From NCBI RefSeq assembly GCF_900323885.1, contig NZ_OOHJ01000022.1:1054001-1118000 (forward strand): a stretch of DNA of 64,000 nucleotides, read 5' to 3'. Of this stretch, positions 8,366 to 16,804 are shown one piece after another (positions within the stretch are counted from its first letter, which is position 1; each line of letters begins with the position of its first letter). The DNA comes from [Actinomadura] parvosata subsp. kistnae. GTDB lineage: Bacteria > Actinomycetota > Actinomycetes > Streptosporangiales > Streptosporangiaceae. The notes under the pieces are model-generated. The model made no database searches, was not told where the DNA came from, and worked only from the letters and a program-made list of their open reading frames with translations. The position numbers and the translations under genes were made by a program.

Positions 8366-9237
8366 TCTTCGAACTGCTCCAGGAGCAGCTCTTCCAGCTC
8401 GCGCTCGTCGCGGCCCTGCTGGTAGGGCTCTGCGCGCCCGCCGTCGGCACGTTCATCGTGCAGCGGCGGCTGTCGCTGCTCGGCGACGGCATCGGCCACG
8501 TGGCGCTGACCGGCGTCGCGCTCGGCTTCCTCACCGGCACCGCACCCGTCCTGACCGCCGTCATCGTCTCCATCGCCGGCGCCGTCGCCATCGAGCTGGT
8601 CAGGGCGCGCGGCCGCACCAGCGGTGACGTCGCGCTCGCGCTGCTGTTCTACGGCGGCATCGCCGGCGGCGTCATGCTCATGGGCATCGCGCCCGGCGGC
8701 AGCACCGCCAAGCTGAACTCCTACCTGTTCGGCGCCATCGCCAGCGTCACCGTCGAGGACATCTGGATCATCGGCGCGCTCGCCGCCGCCGTGATCGCGG
8801 TCGTCCTCATCTTCGGCAGGGAGCTGTTCGTGCTCTGCCAGGACGAGGAGATGGCCAAGGCCAGCGGCCTGCCCGTCCGCTTCCTCAGCCTGCTCATCGC
8901 CGTCACCGCCGCCCTCACCGTCGTCATCGCCATGCGGGTCGTCGGCCTGCTGCTCGTCAGCGCGCTCATGGTGATCCCCGTGGCCACCAGCCAGCAGCTC
9001 ACCCGCGGCTTCCGCACCACGATGGGGCTGGCCATGCTGTTCGGCGTGCTCGCCTCCGTGGGCGGGCTGCTCGCCTCCACCTACTCCGCCAAGGTCCCGC
9101 CGGGCGCCGCGATCGTGCTTCTTGCCCTCGCCGGCTTCGTCCTGGCCCTCGGTGTCGGTAAATTCGTACGGCGAGGCCGTACCCAGGAGTCGACATTGAG
9201 CGAGCGACCACAGCTGCGCGTCGAGGAGATCGCATGA
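8362..9237 (+). CDS. znuB: zinc ABC transporter permease
   Basis: ABC-3 family permease of 291 residues with about eight hydrophobic segments, starting FELLQEQLFQLALVAALLVG and including the conserved LGDGIGHVALTGVALGF. GTG at 8362 is chosen because homology to the family begins there. A GTG at 8161 in the same frame would add about 67 Gly/Thr-rich residues, which would be abnormal for this family. It forms the membrane channel of the zinc importer. The stop overlaps the zur start (ATGA). Confidence 0.88.
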   Translation: MIFELLQEQLFQLALVAALLVGLCAPAVGTFIVQRRLSLLGDGIGHVALTGVALGFLTGTAPVLTAVIVSIAGAVAIELVRARGRTSGDVALALLFYGGIAGGVMLMGIAPGGSTAKLNSYLFGAIASVTVEDIWIIGALAAAVIAVVLIFGRELFVLCQDEEMAKASGLPVRFLSLLIAVTAALTVVIAMRVVGLLLVSALMVIPVATSQQLTRGFRTTMGLAMLFGVLASVGGLLASTYSAKVPPGAAIVLLALAGFVLALGVGKFVRRGRTQESTLSERPQLRVEEIA

Positions 9238-9626
9238 CGACAAGGCGCGATGCCGTGCACGACACCCTCCGCCAGAGCGAAGGTTTCCGTAGCGCGCAGG
9301 ACGTCTATGCCGAGATGCGCCTGCACGGGGCGAAGATCGGGCTGACCACCGTCTACCGGGCGTTGCAGGCCCTGGCCGACAAGGGCCAGGTCGACGTGCT
9401 GCGCACCGACGACGGCGAGTCCGTCTACCGCGCCTGCGCGACCGACACCCACCACCACCATCTGGTGTGCCGCAAGTGCGGCCGCACCGTGGAGGTCGCG
9501 GGGCCGGCCGTCGAGCGGTGGGCGGAGGCGGTGGGCAGCGAGCACGGCTTCACCGAGATCACCCACACCGTCGAGGTCTTCGGCACCTGCTCCTCCTGCT
9601 CGACGACCCCGGCGCGGGCGAGCTGA
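9234..9626 (+). CDS. zur: Fur-family zinc uptake regulator
   Basis: 130 residues. The winged helix includes RSAQDVYAEMR and the recognition helix IGLTTVYRALQALAD. The metal sites are the HHHHLVCRKCGRTVEV segment and the C-terminal CSSCS, giving the two CxxC pairs of the structural zinc site. The link to zinc transport genes and the Zur box at 6430 favour Zur over Fur. As the last gene of the operon it would be autoregulated. Confidence 0.92.
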   Translation: MTTRRDAVHDTLRQSEGFRSAQDVYAEMRLHGAKIGLTTVYRALQALADKGQVDVLRTDDGESVYRACATDTHHHHLVCRKCGRTVEVAGPAVERWAEAVGSEHGFTEITHTVEVFGTCSSCSTTPARAS

Positions 9627-9739
9627 TTTCACGCCCGGCCCGGGCGAGCCGAGACTCACGCCCGGCCCGGATCGAGCCAAGGGTCATGCTCGGCCCTAGC
9701 GAGCCGAGTTCACGCTGGGCCCGAACGGGCTGAGCTCAC
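9627..9739 (+). repeat. degenerate GC-rich repeats between zur and the EamA gene
   Basis: Four imperfect units of about 27 nt built on TTCACGCCCGGCCCGGGCGAG fill the space between convergent zur and the EamA gene and run into the latter's last codons. GGCCCGG...CGAGCC elements could fold and may serve as a bidirectional terminator. No T-tract follows. Confidence 0.5.
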
Positions 9740-10642
9740 GCGTCCGTCGTCCGAGGGGACCTTCTCGGCGGAGGCCCGGGCGGGCGGCCTCCGGGACCCG
9801 TACAACACCCCCACCACGACCACCGCGCACCCGGCGAGCTGCAGCACCGACGGCCGCTCGCCGAGCACCAGGGTCGAGATCGCCACCGTGGACATCGGCT
9901 GCACCAGCAGCAGCAGCGCCGTGAGCGCGGCGGGCTGGCGCGGCAGCGAGTACGTGATCAGCGACCACCCCACCACCTGCGGCCCCAGCGCCAGCAGCAC
10001 CAGCCACCCGTGCGCCGGCCAGCTCGGCATCAGGTCCGCGCCCCCGAAGACCGGGCTGAGCGCGGCGATGGCGACCGTGGCCACCACCGTCGCGTGCGCG
10101 AGCGGCCCCGCCGCCCGGTCGGACCCGCCTTTCAGGAGCAGCAGGTACGCCGCGTACGACAGCGACGTCGCGATCCCGGCCGCCACCCCCAGCATCGGAT
10201 CGCTCCCATAGGCGGCGCTGTCGAACACCCCGGAGATCAGCACGACTCCCGCGAACACGACCGGCGTCCCCACCATCAGCCGCGTGGACGGCCGCTCCCC
10301 GAACAGCGCCCACGCGGCGAACGCCACGATGAACACCTGAAGGTTCCCCAGCACGGTCGCGAGCCCCGCGCCGACGTACGCGATCGCGTGGTGCCAGAAC
10401 AGCAGGTCCAGCGCGAACACCACGCCCGCCGCCCACGACATCAGCACCGCCCTGCGCGGCAGCGGCCCGAACCTGCGCCGCTCCAGCCAGGCCAGCACCA
10501 GCATGGGCGGCACCGCGTACGCGCACCGGAACAACGCCGAGGTCGCCGGCGATACACCTGACAACCGCACGAGAGGGGCGGAGGTGGAGATGATGAGCGC
10601 GCCGACGATCGCGATCAGCACGATACGGCGATGTGCACTCAT
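9710..10642 (-). CDS. EamA/DMT-family transporter
   Basis: About 310 residues with ten predicted membrane segments in two EamA repeats (ISTSAPLVRLSGVSPATSALFRCAYAVPP and the second half after GVAAGIATSLSYAAYLLLL). The family exports amino acids or other small metabolites; the substrate here is unknown. The start at 10642 is preceded on this strand by a GGGGG-containing RBS; a GTG at 10684 would add 14 residues. The last codons fall in the repeat zone shared with the zur 3' flank, so the hydrophilic tail (PSDDGRVSSARSGPA) is probably drifted sequence. Confidence 0.85.
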   Translation of the reverse strand: MSAHRRIVLIAIVGALIISTSAPLVRLSGVSPATSALFRCAYAVPPMLVLAWLERRRFGPLPRRAVLMSWAAGVVFALDLLFWHHAIAYVGAGLATVLGNLQVFIVAFAAWALFGERPSTRLMVGTPVVFAGVVLISGVFDSAAYGSDPMLGVAAGIATSLSYAAYLLLLKGGSDRAAGPLAHATVVATVAIAALSPVFGGADLMPSWPAHGWLVLLALGPQVVGWSLITYSLPRQPAALTALLLLVQPMSTVAISTLVLGERPSVLQLAGCAVVVVGVLYGSRRPPARASAEKVPSDDGRVSSARSGPA

Positions 10643-10713
10643 GGAAACCCCCGGAACCCCGAACAGGAGATACGCTGCGACCACGCTAGAAGCCAGCCCG
10701 GACAGGAGTCAAC

Positions 10714-11262
10714 ATGCCGTTTGGCCATGACATGGTGCATTCTCTGGCCACCGTTGTCGAACTGGTCAACACCTCGCCGTCCACCGGCGGCGAAGAGGGC
10801 CTGTCCGGCCTTGCCGAGCTGCAGGCGTTCGTGGAATCCCGCAAGATCAGCGGCGTCAGCACGCTCACGGCCCGCGACCTCGGCCAGGTCCGCATGGTCC
10901 GCGAGGCCTTCCACCGCGTCTTCACCGCCCCCGACCAGCCCACCGCCGTCCGCACCCTCAACGCGCTCCTGGCCGAGACCCGCATCACCCCGCGCCTCAC
11001 CGAGCACGACGGCCACCCGCTGCACGTCCACTACTTCGCCGCCGACGCCACCCTCGCCGAGCACGTGGCCGCCGACTGCGGCGTCGCCCTCGCCCACCTC
11101 CTCGTGGAAGGCGAGGCCGAACGCCTGCGCACCTGCTCGGCCCCCGACTGCGACCGCGTCTTCGTCGACGAGTCCCGCAACCGCTCCCGCGTCTACTGCG
11201 ACAGCCGCACGTGCGGCAACCGCATGCACGTAGCCGCCTACCGCGCCCGCCGCCGCGCCTGA
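10714..11262 (+). CDS. CGNR zinc finger protein with ABATE domain
   Basis: 182 residues. The C-terminal zinc finger has CSAPDCDRVFVDESRNRSRVYC followed by the family name motif CGNR at TCGNRMHVAAYRARRR. The N-terminal 120 residues match the ABATE (stress-induced transcription regulator) domain that usually precedes it. These are predicted DNA-binding regulators with unknown targets. Divergently placed from the EamA transporter gene with a 71-nt gap, so it may control that gene. Confidence 0.85.
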   Translation: MPFGHDMVHSLATVVELVNTSPSTGGEEGLSGLAELQAFVESRKISGVSTLTARDLGQVRMVREAFHRVFTAPDQPTAVRTLNALLAETRITPRLTEHDGHPLHVHYFAADATLAEHVAADCGVALAHLLVEGEAERLRTCSAPDCDRVFVDESRNRSRVYCDSRTCGNRMHVAAYRARRRA

Positions 11263-11351
11263 CCCCCAGAGCCTCGTAGGGGGTACCCGGGGAAACTGCT
11301 CGGCCCTCTCCCAAAGGCGTGCTTCGCACGATAAGAGCTCGGACAGCGCCC

Positions 11352-11371
11352 TGTGGGGGCACGCCCCCACA
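11352..11371 (+). terminator. hairpin after the CGNR gene
   Basis: TGTGGGGG-CACG-CCCCCACA is a perfect 8-bp GC-rich stem with a 4-nt loop, 90 nt downstream of the CGNR stop. There is no T-tract, as is common for actinomycete terminators. A smaller stem CGTGC-TTC-GCACG lies just upstream. Confidence 0.6.
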
Positions 11372-11469
11372 CCCCCAGCGGTGGCCTGCCGGCCCCCGCA
11401 CCCCCGGACGCGATCCCGCCGAGAAGACGCCGACCGCGAACCCATCACCACTATCAGACAAGCCCTTCC

Positions 11470-11498
11470 TTGCGATTTTCGCAATCGGTCCGTAGGCT
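11470..11498 (+). promoter_or_regulatory. promoter and operator of the XRE-ImmA/PIN pair
   Basis: TTGCGA-TTT-TCGCAA at 11470-11484 is a perfect inverted repeat. Its left half doubles as a -35 (TTGCGA), with TAGGCT at 11493-11498 as -10 after 17 nt. Transcription would begin at about the ATG (11505), giving a leaderless message. The palindrome is placed where the XRE domain of the first gene could repress its own operon. Confidence 0.7.
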
Positions 11499-11504
11499 CT
11501 TCCC

Positions 11505-12626
11505 ATGGCCGGGGAAACTGCAGCACGTGTACGTCAGCTGATCGCGGAGAGCGGCCTCACCCAAGCGGAATTCGCCGTCAGAGCCGGCCTCGACGCCCCG
11601 AAGATGTCGAAGTCGTTGTCGGGCGTCAGACGATTCACCTCCCTCGACCTGGCCCGGATCGCCGACCTGTGCGGGGTGTCCGTCGACTGGCTGCTGGGTG
11701 CCGCCTCGATCACCCCCTCGATCGCCGCACGGACGGCCACCACCCCTCTCTCCTCCGCCGAGGAGGCCATCCGCGAGGCCGAGCGTCTCGCGCGGATCCG
11801 CGCCGACCTCGCCTACCTCGGCTACCGCCAGGAGGTCGCACGCCTGGAGCCCGCCCAAGCGGCCGGCTCCGTCCCGGCCCATGACCGCGACCTCGCCGCA
11901 CGCGCCACGGCTCACGCCGCCGAGAAGGGCATCGAACTGTGGCGGTGCCAGGACCTCGCGAGCGCGGTGGAAGCGGCTTTCGGGGTAGACGTCCGGATCC
12001 ACCGCCTGCCCGACGGCTTCGACGGGCTGTCCTGGTCCGACGGCGACACCTCGTTGATCGTGGTGGGCACCTCGGAGATTCCCGCCCGGCAGAGGTTCAC
12101 CATCGCCCACGAGCTCGGCCACCTCCTCGCGAGAGACGACCAGGGCCTCCACCTCGACGTGAACCTCCACGACGCCGAGCACCGCCGCAAGCCCACCGAG
12201 AGGCGCGCGAACGCCTTCGCGGCCGAGCTGCTGCTGCCCGCCACGATGCTGCGCGAGAGAGCCGGGCAGCTCACCTGGTCGCTGGAGACCTTCGCACGGC
12301 TGGCGTGCGAGCTGTGGGTGTCACCGAGCACCCTCGCCTGGCGGCTGTTCAACCTCCAGCTCATCGACAAGAGCCGATGCGACTCCTTCCGGACCCTGAC
12401 GACCTGGGATGCCGCCCGCAAGGCGGACGCGGTCGAGGCGCTCGGCGAATGGATCCAGCTCGCCTCCCGTCCACGCATCCCCGCGCCGCTGGTGCGCACG
12501 ACGTTCCATGCGTACGCCGACGGGAAGACGACGCTCCGGCCGTACGCGAACCTGATCGGCGTCGACACCGACACGCTGCGTGAGGCGATCAGCGGCATGA
12601 GAGAGGATCCCCCGCTCCAGCCATGA
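11505..12626 (+). CDS. XRE-family regulator with ImmA/IrrE metallopeptidase domain
   Basis: 373 residues. Residues 5-65 are an XRE/Cro helix-turn-helix (SGLTQAEFAVRAGLDAPKMS). A helical linker follows, and residues 140-260 are a COG2856 ImmA/IrrE zinc peptidase with His202, Glu203 and His206 in FTIAHELGHLLA and the downstream ANAFAAELLLP segment. Proteins of this design act as repressors or antitoxins, sometimes cleaving a partner on a stress signal. The gene overlaps the following PIN-like gene by ATGA, which with the operator upstream suggests an autoregulated two-gene module. The C-terminal 100 residues are not recognised. Confidence 0.88.
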   Translation: MAGETAARVRQLIAESGLTQAEFAVRAGLDAPKMSKSLSGVRRFTSLDLARIADLCGVSVDWLLGAASITPSIAARTATTPLSSAEEAIREAERLARIRADLAYLGYRQEVARLEPAQAAGSVPAHDRDLAARATAHAAEKGIELWRCQDLASAVEAAFGVDVRIHRLPDGFDGLSWSDGDTSLIVVGTSEIPARQRFTIAHELGHLLARDDQGLHLDVNLHDAEHRRKPTERRANAFAAELLLPATMLRERAGQLTWSLETFARLACELWVSPSTLAWRLFNLQLIDKSRCDSFRTLTTWDAARKADAVEALGEWIQLASRPRIPAPLVRTTFHAYADGKTTLRPYANLIGVDTDTLREAISGMREDPPLQP

Positions 12627-13156
12627 CCTGGTACTGGTTCCCTGACAACACCGTGCTGTGCAACTTCGCCTCGGTGGACAGCCTCTCGCTCCTCCAGCGG
12701 ATCCTGCGCGAGCGAGGCCGCTGGACGGAAGCGATCGCCTACGAGGCTAGGCGATCTGCCCGCTTCTACCCTGATCTGGACAAGGTGGCGAGCGAAGGAT
12801 GGCTCGGTGCGCCCATCGAGATCGATGATGAGGCAGAGGCCGAGCACGTCGAGCGGATTCGACGCGTCGTGTTCGGCGGCTCAGCGAGCGAGCCACTGAA
12901 ACACCTAGGGGAAGCGCAGACCTGCCACATCATCCGCAACTGGGCAGCCTATGCCGGCTCCTACTGGATCACCGATGATCGCGACGCCCTCGAGTACGCG
13001 CGTCGCATCGGCATCACCGCCCGCGACACGGCCGATCTCATCAGCGAGGGCATCACCGACGGCTGCTGCACCCGTCATGAGGGGTACCGGCTCCTTCACC
13101 TCATGCGGGCGAAGGGCAGGAACCTTCGTATCCCGCCGAACCAGATGCGGCTCTGA
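12623..13156 (+). CDS. PIN-like domain protein, probable toxin partner
   Basis: 177 residues with the acidic layout of PIN nucleases: Asp8 in FPDNTVLCNFA, Glu97 in HLGEAQT, Asp118/Asp119 in WITDDRDALEYARR, and Asp135 in ARDTADLI. PIN toxins are Mg-dependent ribonucleases. The start overlaps the stop of the XRE-ImmA/IrrE gene, the arrangement known for DUF4411-type PIN toxins with XRE-ImmA/IrrE partners. Its sequence is not a plain DUF4411 match as far as I can tell. Codon use is less extreme in GC than its neighbours, fitting an acquired module. Function is inferred from motif spacing and context. Confidence 0.7.
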   Translation: MTWYWFPDNTVLCNFASVDSLSLLQRILRERGRWTEAIAYEARRSARFYPDLDKVASEGWLGAPIEIDDEAEAEHVERIRRVVFGGSASEPLKHLGEAQTCHIIRNWAAYAGSYWITDDRDALEYARRIGITARDTADLISEGITDGCCTRHEGYRLLHLMRAKGRNLRIPPNQMRL

Positions 13157-13236
13157 CCTCTCCCCGCGCGCCTGTGCCCAGGCTTGCGAAGGACGCGTCC
13201 CCCGTAACTGTCGGGCCTGATCAGTAGCGTGGCCGC

Positions 13237-13749
13237 ATGCGTGTGGACGGGCCCGACCGGGTCATGTTGCGGGCGGCTCTGCTGGATGCGCGCAGGGCGG
13301 AAGCCGAGTTCGACGGCGCGTGCGCCTGGCTGGAGTCGGCCATGAAGGGGCCGATGGATCCGCTCGGAGCCGAGGTGTGGGTGCTGGACGAGAGCTTCCG
13401 GGAGGTGTTGCTGGTGCGGCACCGCCGGCGGGGCTGGGTGCCGCCGGGCGGGCGGGTGGAGCCTGGGGAGAGCCCGCGAGAGGCCGCTCGCCGCGAGTTG
13501 TACGAGGAGACGGGGGTCCGCGTCGAGTTACTGGACGTTCCGGCGGCGGTGGCGGTGCGGTCCTACGATCCCGGTCTTGGTCTCACGCTCGGCCTGTCCT
13601 ACGGGGCCGTCGTGCGCCGGTCGGTGCCGTTGGTGGAGGAGTGCGGGCAGCCGGTGGCCTGGGTGCCTCTCTCGCACGACTGGGAGGGGGTGTTTCCGGA
13701 GGATCGTGCGCGCATCCGTGAGTACGCGAGGCGGAGGGCGGGAGCGTGA
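13237..13749 (+). CDS. NUDIX hydrolase
   Basis: 170 residues with a complete Nudix box, GGRVEPGESPREAARRELYE followed by ETGV, which binds Mg and cleaves nucleoside-diphosphate-linked substrates. The 45-residue N-terminal region before the fold (LDARRAEAEFDGACAWLESAM) is typical of actinobacterial members. ATG at 13237 sits 7 nt after TAGCGTGGCCGC; no strong RBS is seen. Substrate unknown. Confidence 0.88.
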   Translation: MRVDGPDRVMLRAALLDARRAEAEFDGACAWLESAMKGPMDPLGAEVWVLDESFREVLLVRHRRRGWVPPGGRVEPGESPREAARRELYEETGVRVELLDVPAAVAVRSYDPGLGLTLGLSYGAVVRRSVPLVEECGQPVAWVPLSHDWEGVFPEDRARIREYARRRAGA

Positions 13750-14037
13750 CGCGCGCCCGGTACAACCGTAGCGGCGAGGGGGCGCGTAACTCCTCGGCGG
13801 GGAACACCTTCTGCTCGGGGAAACGTGCCCGGCAGGCGGGCTCCGCATGGCGGTCGAGCTCGTCGTCGGGCACCTGGGGCGGCCGTGGCCCACAGGGAGA
13901 CGGCCTGGGCGCCGCCCCCTACCGGCACGGTGGAGTCGAAGATCACCATGCTGATCTCGGGGCGAGATCTCCTCACCGGACTCGCACCACTCACGCAACC
14001 TCGCCGAACAGGACCTCCCGCGTCTCTCCGGGCTCAT
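13747..14037 (-). pseudogene. remnant of a pyridoxamine 5'-phosphate oxidase-like (PPOX) gene
   Basis: Reading the minus strand in successive frames gives a continuous match to the second half of actinobacterial PPOX-fold proteins: EISMVIFDSTVPVGGGAQA then SLWATA, followed after a 1-nt frame change near 13873-13880 by VPDDELDRHAEPACRARFPE and ELRAPSPLRLYRARVT. Just upstream, GAGATC occurs twice 7 nt apart, which looks like a 13-nt duplication causing a second shift. The N-terminal 50-60 residues are absent and the 3' end runs into the Nudix gene. I read this as a decayed gene rather than sequencing error. Confidence 0.6.
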
Positions 14038-14458
14038 CCTCCCGTGCGGGCCGATCGGGTGCCAAGACCCCGGCCCCCTGCGCCGCGCGGCCCGACGGTT
14101 CGGGCGCTAGATCAACTTCTTAGAAAATATGTGCGATTTCATGCCGGACTTTACCGCTCGGACCCGGGCGACTTTCTCTCGCGGGGACACCTATCGGGTA
14201 CGTCACATTCCGTGGTTATTCGCAGTGATGTCGCCGCGCATTCGGGGCGAGGCGGGCTGAATTGCGCAACAGCTATCAGCGGCCCGTAACGTGCGGGAGG
14301 GCGGGCACGGCGGGCCCACGGGGGACCGTGTGCAGGCCGCACCCCCTGCCGCCCCAGGGTCGAGAATCAGAAGAATACTCACATCCGGACAGCGACTTGT
14401 TAATGCCTTCTGGAAAGACTTCGTATTCAGCTCTGACGTCGGCGGCTACGATAGGCCC
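14038..14458. other. intergenic stretch, locally AT-rich
   Basis: No convincing gene. The first 100 nt hold an unusually AT-rich patch (TTCTTAGAAAATATG near 14117-14131), out of character for the window. TACGAT at 14447-14452 could be a -10 for the DUF6881 gene, giving a leaderless transcript. Confidence 0.5.
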
Positions 14459-14707
14459 ATGAAACGCTATTTTCGACACGAGGCTGAATCCGATTTGGGC
14501 GAGGGAATCGCATACCTCGAGTTCGACGGGCAGTGGGTGAGCCGCCAGTTGGAGATTTACGAAGACGGCGTTTTCAGGGGCACCGCGAGCGATTCTCCCG
14601 ACATGATGACCGACCAGCCGCTGGAGGAGCTGGGGCTCACGGAGGAGCACGAGATCAGCGCGGAGGAGTTCAACGAGGCGTGGCAATCAGCATCTGACCT
14701 GACGTGA
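14459..14707 (+). CDS. small DUF6881-like protein
   Basis: 82 residues, acidic and soluble. The order of conserved features (an aromatic start, then SRQLEIYEDGVFRGTASDSP, then an EISAEEFNEAW tail) resembles DUF6881, a family of small actinobacterial proteins that I recall being found near polymorphic toxins as possible immunity proteins. There is no toxin gene next to it; the neighbour upstream is a decayed gene. ATG at 14459 is chosen because similarity begins there. Confidence 0.6.
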   Translation: MKRYFRHEAESDLGEGIAYLEFDGQWVSRQLEIYEDGVFRGTASDSPDMMTDQPLEELGLTEEHEISAEEFNEAWQSASDLT

Positions 14708-15064
14708 CGGCCCCAGGTCGTGGTTGGTGATGGCCTCAGTCGTGATTGGCGATGGCCTCGCGCCGTCGCTCGTGACGGCGGCTGCTCGCGGCGCATTCAC
14801 TCGCGACCTGCCGCATGACCTGCCCGAACGGCCCGCCCGAACCACCTGCGCGAACGGCCTGCGCGGACGGCGTGCGCGAACGGCCTGCCGCGCGATTTGC
14901 CCCACAGCCTGCCGCGTGACCTGCATACGAGGTGGCGGCAGGCTGGAGGCAGAGATGAGCCGGCTTGGGCTCAGGCGACGACGGCTGCTCGGCGAGCAGC
15001 ATCCGCGCCATCGACTCAGGCGACGACGGTTGCCCGCCGAACCCGGGCCGCCGCCGGGAAAGGG
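14708..15064. other. gene-free stretch with short direct repeats
   Basis: No gene is supported. The stretch has repeated words: CTCAGGCGACGACGG occurs at about 14970 and 15017, and variants of GCGAACGGCCTGC recur several times between 14826 and 14890. It lies between the DUF6881 gene and the 3' end of the ABC permease gene and may hold terminators. Confidence 0.5.
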
Positions 15065-16669
15065 TCAGGTGCCGAAGTCGCGGTGGCGCAAGGCGAGCAG
15101 GCCCGCAGCTGTCAGGAGGGCCGTGATCGCGAGCAGCGCCGTCACCGGGACGAGCGGGAACGCGGTGGCGAGCATGGCGTTGGGGATGTAGTGGAACGGC
15201 TCGGCCGGGCTGCCGCCCCACAGCCCGTACAGCGGCCCGACCACCTGGCCGAGGCCGGTGGTCAGGATCCACGCGAGCCACACGATCACCACCGCGGCCC
15301 GTGGCAGGAGGCCATACGCCAGCAGGCACACCGCCCCCACGCACCACGCCGCCGGGACGGTGCTCAGCGCGCCCGCCAGGTAGGCCGGGGCGTCGGTGAG
15401 CAGGTGGCCGGCGGCCAGGGAGTAGATCACGCCGAAGGCGAGCCCGGCCACGGCCATCAGGGCCGCCGTGCCGAGCGCGGTCACGAGGAGGTGGCCGGAC
15501 GCCCAGCGCAGGCGGGTCATGGGGGTGGCGTGCAGGGCCTCGGCACGTCCGGACGTCTCCTCCGCCCGTAGCCGGACGATCATGAGGACCGGGTAGAGGG
15601 CGACGGCGTAGGCGATGATCAGGATCAGGTACCAGAGGTAACCGGCGACCATCTTCTCGCCCGCGGCGATGCCGAGGAAGTGGGTGATGTTGTCGACGAT
15701 GATGCTGGGCCGGGAGACCAGGTCGCGGGCGGGCGCGGTCAGCGCGCCCCCGAGCAGGGCGAAGACCGCCACCCCCGCCAGCCATTTGAGCAGGAGCGCG
15801 CGGTGCAGCCGCCAGGCCAGGCTGACCGGGCCGCGCAGCCCGGGGGCCGACTCGCGGCCCGGGCGCTCGGGCAGCAGGCCGGAGCCGAGGTCGCGGCGGG
15901 CGAGCAGCCGGTACGCGGCCCCGTACAGGATCGCCGACACCAGCACGCAGACCCCCAGCAGCCACCACCGCTCGCTCTGGTACGGCTCCACCAGGTGGAC
16001 CCAGCCCACCGGCGACAGGTACTTCAGCCACGCCTGCCCGGACACGTCGGCCGCGAAGCGCAGCACGTAGGCGGCGCCGAGGGCGGTCAGGGCGATCACG
16101 GTCGCGGCGTGGGCGTTGCGGGAGAGCTGCGCGGCGACGGCCGCGATGCCGCCGAACATCCAGCCGGCGACCGCGATGCCGCCGCCGTAGGTGAGCGAGC
16201 CGGCCGGCTCCAGCCCTACCCCGATCAGCGCGGCGGCGGTCAGCGCGCCGCCGATCAGGCTGGTCCCGCCGGCGACCAGCAGCGCGGCCGTCAACGGGGC
16301 GGCCCGGCCGATCCGGCCGGCCAGGACCAGCTCGCTCCGGCCCGCGTCCTCCTCCTTGCGGGTGTGGCGGATCACGGACATCAGGGCCGCCAGCGCGCTG
16401 GCGAGGTAGAGGAAGCCGCCGCTGCGCCAGGTGGCGAGCACGTCGAGGCGCGGCTCCACGACGCCGCCGCCGATCGCGCGCAGGAACGGGTTGCCGGCGA
16501 TGACCTTGAGGTAGGTGAGCTTGAGCTCGTACGTGCCCATGTTCCGGTTGATGTAGGCGACCATCACCAGGGACAAGGACACGATCAGCAGGATCCACCA
16601 GGGGGCGATGCCTCGTTCGCGGCGCAGGGCGAGGCGGGCGAGGGTGCCGGTGCCGAGGGTGGCGTTCAT
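15065..16669 (-). CDS. ABC-2-type multidrug/antibiotic exporter permease
   Basis: 534 residues with about 12 hydrophobic segments in two similar halves, the layout of large ABC-2 permeases of the polyketide-antibiotic exporter group (COG3559, TnrB3-like). Markers include EEDAGRSELVLAGRIGR in the first half and EETSGRAEALHATPMTRL in the second. The start at 16669 has RBS GGGAGG; an in-frame GTG at 16684 would add five residues. The ATPase that normally accompanies such a permease is not adjacent on either side. A 40-bp inverted repeat lies 56 nt upstream. Confidence 0.85.
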   Translation of the reverse strand: MNATLGTGTLARLALRRERGIAPWWILLIVSLSLVMVAYINRNMGTYELKLTYLKVIAGNPFLRAIGGGVVEPRLDVLATWRSGGFLYLASALAALMSVIRHTRKEEDAGRSELVLAGRIGRAAPLTAALLVAGGTSLIGGALTAAALIGVGLEPAGSLTYGGGIAVAGWMFGGIAAVAAQLSRNAHAATVIALTALGAAYVLRFAADVSGQAWLKYLSPVGWVHLVEPYQSERWWLLGVCVLVSAILYGAAYRLLARRDLGSGLLPERPGRESAPGLRGPVSLAWRLHRALLLKWLAGVAVFALLGGALTAPARDLVSRPSIIVDNITHFLGIAAGEKMVAGYLWYLILIIAYAVALYPVLMIVRLRAEETSGRAEALHATPMTRLRWASGHLLVTALGTAALMAVAGLAFGVIYSLAAGHLLTDAPAYLAGALSTVPAAWCVGAVCLLAYGLLPRAAVVIVWLAWILTTGLGQVVGPLYGLWGGSPAEPFHYIPNAMLATAFPLVPVTALLAITALLTAAGLLALRHRDFGT

Positions 16670-16724
16670 CGGGCCTCCCGGCACCGGGCGAGCGGTCCGT
16701 TCACCGTGACCAGCTCCTGTTCAT

Positions 16725-16764
16725 GGGTATAGCCGACTGTTCTGGTGAACAGGAGGCTATACCC
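16725..16764. promoter_or_regulatory. 40-bp inverted repeat upstream of the ABC permease
   Basis: GGGTATAGCCGACTGTTC - TGGT - GAACAGGAGGCTATACCC: 16 of 18 arm positions pair. A nested pair CTCCTGTTCA (16713-16722) / TGAACAGGAG (16746-16755) overlaps it. The size and symmetry fit a TetR- or MerR-type operator, and the AT-containing TATAGC/GCTATA arms could include the -10 of the permease promoter. Confidence 0.7.
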
Positions 16765-16804
16765 ACGTATAGCGCGCGACAAGGCGGGCCTCACCTCCGC
16801 ACGT

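Noticed and set aside
13746..14123. Plus-strand frame after the Nudix gene
   Set aside because: Ser/Arg/Ala-rich, no motif or RBS, and the opposite strand explains the DNA as a PPOX remnant.
14291..14458. N-terminal extension of the DUF6881-like gene
   Set aside because: Open in frame but compositionally random; family similarity and a possible -10 place the start at 14459.
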